From Prosopocoilus inquinatus (lineage: Eukaryota; Arthropoda; Insecta; Coleoptera; Lucanidae), in the NCBI GenBank assembly GCA_036172665.1, contig CM069876.1:3968001-4032000 (forward strand): 64,000 nucleotides of DNA, in the 5' to 3' direction. Below are positions 57,456 through 64,000 of this stretch, one piece after another. The translations under genes were made by a program, and so were the position numbers. The notes below the pieces were generated by a model that did not search any database, was not told the DNA's origin, and saw only the letters and a program-made list of their open reading frames with translations. Each line of letters opens with the position of its first letter. Position 1 is the stretch's first letter.

Positions 57456-58027
57456 TACTGGGTGTCTCATAACCTACGGAGGAGATTAAAAGACTAGCTA
57501 AATTAAATTAAATTAAAGATTTTTTCTTAATAAATTTTTGGTAAAAAAGCAATAACAAAAATGTTACAAGAGTTTAAAGTGAAATTAATTAATAAGCAAA
57601 AGTTAATCTCCGTAGTAATATTTTACGTTTTAAATTCAAATTTGAGGCACTTATGAGTTAATTGAACACTGCTTTACACTGAACAACTATTTTAAAAAAT
57701 GTAGTCACGATAAAGTAATGGCTATTTCATTTTTTGCACCGCCTTACTAATTTAAAACAAAACTAGGAAACAGATTAGCATAGATATTTTATGAATGATG
57801 CTTTTGATAAATTCAGAGTTTATTTAATAATAAAGTTGCACTTTGTGAAATAATTTTGATTAAATAAGACGCTGTAGGTGTAAATTAAAGAAGAAATTAA
57901 GAAAGTTAAGCTGCTGTAACTTTTTTATTATTGGGTTCTGGTCAAAAGCGGATTAAGAAAAAAGCTTTATTTTGATCTCCTACAGCTACCCTCTCAATCT
58001 CCACCGTACGTTGTGAGACACCCAGTA
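57456..58027. mobile_element. TA-flanked MITE family, copy A (full length)
   Basis: The ends TACTGGGTGTCTCATAACCT and (complemented) TACTGGGTGTCTCACAACGT are inverted, with TA on each side. The length is 572 bp. Relatives lie at 11986-12618 (copy B) and 63080-63605 (copy C). No coding sequence. TA duplication and termini suggest dependence on a Tc1/mariner-type transposase. Confidence 0.8.
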
Positions 58028-58034
58028 TACAGCA

Positions 58035-59470
58035 TGTCTCCAGATTGAGTTTACAAGAGGAAAAAAGTTTACTTTTAATTTTCAAAAAAAAAGAAAATCA
58101 AAGAAAACAAAATTGCTTCATTTGTAATGAATACATTCAGTAATCAAAACTATAATCTTAACAAACGGTGATCTTAAAATTCTTTAAATCGAAAGAAAAA
58201 ATCAGTATTACTTTGGGTCTTTGACATTCATAAAACCGTACCATTTTTGTCAATCCAATTATCTCCAAATTTGCGATTTAGCCAGAACAGAGAATGATAT
58301 TGGACAAACCTTACGATGAAAATTTTTAATTACAGAATTCTTTGTTGTCATAAATCAACCAAAAAAATGCCTTTGACATTCAAAATATTTTTCTACCCTG
58401 TTATAAACTCAATTCCAATCCATGTCTCCGGATTGATAAATATGATCCAGTTCTCTGATGATCAGACACCCCTGATTTTAATATTTCAGATTTTTATTTG
58501 TGAGGATGCTTAAAATAAATTGTTTTCAAGGAACATCTACGTAATAATGTAGAATTTAAAACAAAAAAACGGATAAGAGATGACATTGCTCCTTTAAAAA
58601 TTTAAAAAAACCACAGTTAAAGTTAAAGTTGATCGAATAATTTAAAATGTTGTTGACTGATGCTGTTCTTTTTTTTTGTTTTAAGAATACCCTGAATGAA
58701 AAATAAACTTGTTTTCCCCTCTTGTAAAGTCAATCCAGGGACATACTGTATACAGACAGACACGTAATTATGTGATAATAAAAGGGACCGGGAAAAGGGC
58801 AATATTATTTGATGTAGAGTAATAATTAAAAAAAAAAAACTTAAAGTGAAAATCAGAAACTGCAGAAACTGTAAAATTTTGACAAAGGACAAACTTAGAC
58901 ACATTAAGACATGTTTTAATGCCGAAAAGGACAGTCCAAAAAACTGAATAAAATCTACATTGATACAAGTGGCTTTTTTTGAATCATCAATTACTTCTTC
59001 AAGGTCAACTTCTTTGACGATGCCGCTCATCCTTCATCAATAGCAAAACTACTTTACCAATCTTTCTTGGAACTGGTTTTAAATTACATTTAGCTTTGAA
59101 AAGGAGCATCCACCGTTGCAGTTTATCTTTATTGTAGTTTCAAAAGTTGCAGATATAAGCTTCCAAAAAGTAAATCGACTGCTTTTTTTTGTCAATATTT
59201 TTTATTTGATAGTTGCGAAAAGAATTTATAATTGCAAGAATTTTTATTTTATCCTTAACCTGTAGTTTGTGAGCTAGGGCCTCTCCACAGCTCGGGGTCC
59301 TGGGCTCGGGACCAGCAGGCTCATGCGTAAAGACGGAATTGTTAATGATTTATATAAGTTAAAAAAAAATCTAGGTCTGCTGGACGGGACCAAATTCTTA
59401 GTTTTTTGTTGAAAGATTGTGAGTTTGCGTTTTTAAAATCTTTACAACATATGATGATCAACGAAGCTCT
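58035..59470. other. No certain gene
   Basis: A 135-aa minus-strand frame at 58623-59030 starts MSGIVKEVDLEEVIDDSKKA and then turns hydrophobic and phenylalanine-rich; it resembles no protein I know and crosses poly-T tracts. Otherwise AT-rich. Confidence 0.3.
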
Positions 59471-59479
59471 CAAATACGG

Positions 59480-61055
59480 TCCTTTCTTTTAATTTTGGAA
59501 CAATCTTATGTCATTCTTATCTTTCAAAGTAGTGATGCTTCAAAATATAGCAAATTATCGTCTCACCTCCTTACTCTGCAATTTCTCTCTAAAGTTTTTG
59601 AAATGATACCTACTCCTATTAAGCAATACTTATGTTCAGATGCTGCTCAGGATTTGTGGAAATGCGCCCCACCATAGCAAATCTTTCATGATTTGCTCAA
59701 TATCTATGAATTTCTTGTTACACCAAATACTTAAGCTGAACTTAGATTTAAGTACTGTTTATAATCTGATATTTGAGGTTATGTAACTCATATTCTAAGT
59801 GACGCTTAAATTTAAGCACAGTTTGGTGCAACTGACCCTTAGCCATTCATTAAAAGTTCTTCTGCAATCGTATTTTTTGAATAGGCACCAACAAGTTTAT
59901 TGCAACGGCTTTTCTTGTCGCAACTACACAACATTTTCTGGTATTCCTCAGAAGACAACTTACAATATATTTTTTATGCTTTTCGTAAATGACCTTCCCT
60001 TGTCCACCACGAAACGTAGCAAGATCGCAATGTACGCTAATGATACTAAATTATTTCATGTTGTTGATAACCATGAAGATGCCCTTCTTTTCCAAAACGA
60101 TTTAACCTCCCTTTCTGGTGTGCTCTAATAGACTGGCTTTAAATGTTGATAAATGCAAAACCATTTCTTTCTCGCGTAAAGATGCAAATTTCTATTTCAC
60201 TATCAACTAAATGGTCAATACTTCAAATATTTCACTATTATTAAGGACTTCCGCGTTCTTTTTGACAACTGCAATTTACTTTAATTACTTAATCAACCAA
60301 TTTACGATATTGTAATTAAATACGTATCCCTTTTGCGCTGTTTCGTCAGGAACAGTCATGACTTCACTAACCCAGCTGCCCTAATCGTTCTCTTTTCTTT
60401 CACGACACTCCAATACTTCCTTTCTAATCTGGTATCCTATTTATAATTGCCATAGTACTTGAGCAAATCCAGCGCAGGTTTCTTAAGTTTCTTTGGTTTA
60501 AAGAATATGGTATCCTCCTACAGTTTTTCCTCACTAATGGTTTTTAGTAGCTTATCGCTTCGTTCATAGGAAACATATCTCGACTTTGCTTTTCTTACAT
60601 AAGTTGCTCTCGTGGATAAACGTAATTTTCTTGTACCGCGCTCACCGGTAGAAACTCTTTGTCCTTTATTTTTGCCTACCCAGAGAACCAAACCTTTGTA
60701 TGATCTCTTGTCTATATTACCTATGCTCTTTACGACCATTTTTGCAACAACATTGACGTCTTCCATCTAAATAGCGTCAGCTTTAGAAAAAGTTTTCAAT
60801 ACCAACTCTCCTTATAACTCTAACTAACTAGCACTTTTGAGTTCGCCGTACTTTTCACTTTCTCATTTATTTTGTTCTTTTCATTTATTTCATTTATTAC
60901 CTTCCATTTATTTTTTCCACTTTTCATTTCTCTATCTAATTTTAGTTTTAGTTTTAGATTTAGCGTAGGTTTACATCTTTTGATATTTGTTGTTGTTCTT
61001 TGCTCTGTAATTGGTTTTTATAACTGTTGGGTAAATACATATTATTATTATTACT
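59480..61055 (+). pseudogene. Non-LTR retrotransposon remnant (RT and 3' tail)
   Basis: Fragments in order: an IFQSSDASKYSKL block and SLLCNFSLKFL (early RT), then SYFLNRHQQVYCNGFSCRNY, GIPQKT, MLFVNDLPLS and KIAMYANDTKLFHVV (YADD-type motif changed to YAND), then a LNVDKCKTISFSRKDANF block in another frame. The element ends around 61020-61055 in a TTATTATTATTACTATTAT tail, as many CR1/Jockey-like elements do. It has several stops and the catalytic aspartate is altered. Confidence 0.7.
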
Positions 61056-63079
61056 ATTATCAAATATTACGCGTTTCTGGAAACCTCCATCTAATTCTTT
61101 GATCTTGAATTTTATTGTGTTATTTGTACAAACTAAGTAAATGCGGAGAACACAGTTTGAAAGGATAAAATGGATGTTAAACGTGGCTCGAACAAGAAAA
61201 TTCGATCTCGTATTTAGAATCCACGTAGAATTCGGGACTTACCCACTTTCGACAAAATTCTGTAAAGATTTTTATCAGTCAGCGTGAAAAAGCTGATTTA
61301 CCAGCGATTATTATAAATTATTTTTTAGTTTTTTTGGGGATAAACATTTCTATCTATGAATAAAATGTAATAATAAAGCTAACAGAGGATCTCATCTTTT
61401 TGTGTTTTCCAAATATACACTTTAACAAATTCATTAATTAATATATAAATAATATATAAAAATAATATAAATAATAAATTCATTTTAAGTTAATTTTTAA
61501 AAATTATATAATCAAGGGAAAGATTTTAAGATGAATTACGTTGACGACTCATTATTTCATTTCTGTTTTTTTTTGTCATTTTGCACTGAATACCCAAGTA
61601 TCATTTATGTTGTACGCTCAAACATACTGTAACAATTATGGCTAACTTTACGGAGTGTGAAATAAATCAAGTTTGGATAATAACAGTAAATGCGGCGGTT
61701 ACTTCCACCGTTTAAGGGTCTGGCAGAGGTCAACACATTTGAGAGCTAATAACAATGATTACCTCGCCAGCTGTACTGCATTAAGATTGATGTGTTACTA
61801 TTCTACTCGAATTATTGTGGCCCACAAGCTAATCTGTTGGTTAACTTACACTGTTATCAGTTGAATTTGGGGAAACGCCCTCAATGAAATTTCTCGTTAA
61901 TTTACGACAACTGGAAGAATAAATTACTCAGACAAATATGGTCGGATGATTTACAGTCGCAGAGAAAAATTATTTATTTATTGAATGTGTGGTTGCGGTG
62001 CATCGCTTTTTAAGTGGATGCATTATGTTGCTTATATTTATCCTTTTTATGCATCATTAATTAAATAACTGATAAGTACATCCTTAATGCAAGACCAAAC
62101 AACAGTAAGTTATTTATTTATGTAATGAGACCACCCAGCACACTGAAGCAATTGATAAAGTGACATGAAGCAAAGAGGTTATTATGATTAATAATAATTT
62201 TAATAAGAGTGTAATCACGCGAACGTTCCGTTCGCATAATAATCGATTCTCATTTATTCAAAAGCAATCGATATTAACTGGTTATGCAACGTTCGTCATC
62301 AGCTTGCCTTTGTTAATTGAGTTACATTTTAGATTACTTGATGCGTGCAAGAAAATCATCAGTTTTAAGAAAAAACTAATTATTCCAATTATTTTCGGGA
62401 ACAGTGTAAATAAAACAACATAAATATATGAAATGTATCAACTTTGAAAGACAACAAATAATTGTTTTTAAAATAATAATTAGATAATTACGTATTTTCT
62501 TACGATTATTTGCAATTATTGTCTCTTTTGTTTTTTAGATTTTTGAATATACTTTCCACGATTATTTGCAAAATGATTTACTTGTTGAAATAAAATATCA
62601 CAAAATATTTAATTGTATACAAAAATAACTGCTAATCTGTGATATTTTATAAGACAAAACGTTAATACCTGTCACAAATTAACATTATATTTAAAGTAAA
62701 TTAATAAAATATATCAAAATAATAATAATCTCAAACTTAAATGTCGGAAGAAGTAAGAAACCCAATATAGGCAAACCGCATATTGTTGAAATTAGGAAAA
62801 GAATAACTTTCTTAATTTGAGAAAATATAGTGGGTATTCTATTTAAAATAACAAAGTTGGAACCCATTTGAAGAGTTTCTTGCAAAAAGTCCCTAAGTCG
62901 TTTTTACTTATTTTAAGATAATTACTCTTTAGTGTTCGTTTAAAGCTGAAGTTCTTACTCGAACTGTTGGACACATTTTCTTTAAGGTGTTATGTAAAAA
63001 AAAACTTGTTGAATTTATTAAAAAAAATATTATCGATTTAATTTAGGGACTTCTTAACAAAATTTAACAATGTGCGTAC
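61056..63079. other. No gene recognised
   Basis: Very AT-rich with TAATA and AATAT runs (61436-61480, 62690-62725). Short frames resemble nothing known. Confidence 0.4.
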
Positions 63080-63605
63080 TACTGGGTCTCTCATAACGTA
63101 TGGAGGAGTTTGAAACGGCAGCTAGAAGAGATCAAAATAATTTTTTTTTCTTATTAATTTTTTAATAAAAAAAACAATTAACAAAGAAGTTACAAGAGTA
63201 TAAATTAAAATTAATGAAGAAACAAAAGTAAAAAAAAATATGTGAAGTAATATTTTACGTTTTAAATCCAATTTAAGGTATTTAAGAATTAGTTGAACAA
63301 TGCGTTATATGAAACATATATTTAAAAAAACGTAGTCACATAAAAGTTACGATTTTTAATTTTTTGTTTCAAAAACAACTATTCATATTGTTAAGAACCA
63401 CTGATTAATTAAAACAAAACTAAAATATGGGCCGACCTAGACATTTTGTGGTGTTTTTGATAAATTTAGAGTTTATTTAATAATAAAGTTGCATTTTGGG
63501 AAATAAATTTCATTAATTAAGAAGACATAGGTATAAATTAAAGAAGAAATTGATAAACTTAAGCTGCTGTAACTCTCTTATTATTGGGTTTTGGTTAACA
63601 ATTTT
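63080..63605. mobile_element. TA-flanked MITE family, copy C (3' truncated)
   Basis: Starts TACTGGGTCTCTCATAACGT and follows copy A through AATAATAAAGTTGCA and TTAAGCTGCTGTAACT to TTATTGGGTTTTGG, then stops matching at about 63600, where reverse transcriptase sequence begins. The right terminus is missing. Confidence 0.75.
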
Positions 63606-64000
63606 GGCTTAGATGAAATTTCAATTAAACTTTTCGAAAATTATTTAACAAATAGAACTCAAAAAGTTAAACCCCAAGGCAAAATTACTAATTTCTACCT
63701 CTGGAGTTCCTCAAGGTTCAATTCTTGGTCCGACTTTGTTTAGTATACACCTGTGAGCTGAAAAATGTCTTACAATCTTGTGAATATCATATGTACGCCG
63801 ATGATGTGCAACTTTATTATTCATTTTAAATAAAAGATTTAGATGAAGCTATTACCAAAATAAGTATAGAATTAAAAAATCTCGTCGAATATTCTGCACA
63901 ACTTTCGCTGTTAGTTAATCCTTCTACATCGGCAGTTATGCTGTTTGGATGTATTTCTGAAGAAGTGATAAGTTCAGTAAAGCTCACTATTAATAATACA
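63600..64000 (+). pseudogene. Non-LTR reverse transcriptase fragment, runs off the window
   Basis: Reads ISIKLFENYLTNRTQKV, then in another frame SGVPQGSILGPTLFS, then HMYADDVQLYYS with an intact YADD, then DEAITKISIELKNLVEYS and LLVNPSTSAVMLFG. This is the RT palm of a CR1/Jockey-type element with at least two frameshifts. It differs from the remnant at 59480 and retains the catalytic motif. Confidence 0.7.

Noticed and set aside
58623..59030. 135-aa minus-strand frame
   Set aside because: The hydrophobic part comes from poly-T and poly-A tracts; no family resemblance and no splice or promoter context.
1..64000. CRISPR arrays, bacterial operons, ribosome binding sites
   Set aside because: Repeats here are transposon-related or minisatellites without unique spacers of constant length, and the genes are spliced and eukaryotic.

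Overview
This window looks like AT-rich nuclear DNA from an insect. A beetle is plausible, but the sequence does not fix the order. The evidence is split genes with GT-AG introns, insect-type UDP-glycosyltransferases (UGTs), and a dense mixture of eukaryotic transposons: PIF/Harbinger, hAT, piggyBac, Tc1/mariner, pogo-like, gypsy-like, non-LTR, Penelope-like, MITEs and tRNA-derived SINE heads.

The only clearly functional host genes are four UGTs in tandem, all on the plus strand: 6514-8250, 15747-17740, 22066-25922 and 32080-33786. Each has four coding exons with the same phases. The last three exons have identical lengths in all four genes (804, 220 and 274 nt), and exon 1 is 232-238 nt. The predicted proteins are 509-511 aa. 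Each has a signal peptide, a substrate-binding half, the UGT signature with the THGG and GDQ motifs, a C-terminal membrane anchor and a KxKxx-type tail. They are predicted to be ER-membrane enzymes that conjugate small lipophilic compounds with sugar on the lumenal side, as in detoxification or pigment and hormone conjugation. They arose by tandem duplication; genes 2 and 3 look closest and gene 1 most divergent.

The spacers are built of mobile DNA. 1-6100: a fold-back element, a dispersed repeat, and an outer terminal-inverted-repeat element (2151-6090) that holds a hAT-like element (8-bp target duplication) carrying a minisatellite fold-back, plus a gutted Harbinger. 9075-14045: a gypsy-like retroelement remnant with one LTR, interrupted by a MULE-like element (9-bp duplication), interrupted in turn by a Harbinger element whose Myb-like accessory gene is still open; a MITE and a small fold-back sit in that gene's intron. 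18.8-21 kb: a tRNA-like fragment, two SINE heads and a GC-rich hairpin. 26.6-31.7 kb: gypsy reverse transcriptase, Tc1 and pogo-like remnants.

33.8-64 kb has no certain host gene. It holds a piggyBac remnant with another transposon inserted in it, a long 45.8 kb hairpin, a weak candidate exon of an unknown minus-strand gene near 47.1 kb, a dead mariner, a 70-bp tandem repeat, a Penelope-like element with inverted pseudo-LTRs that carry hammerhead-ribozyme-like cores, three copies of one TA-flanked MITE family (two here, one in the Harbinger intron), and non-LTR reverse transcriptase fragments up to the window end.

No rRNA gene, intact tRNA gene or CRISPR array was seen. All protein-family calls come from motifs read by eye, not from database searches.
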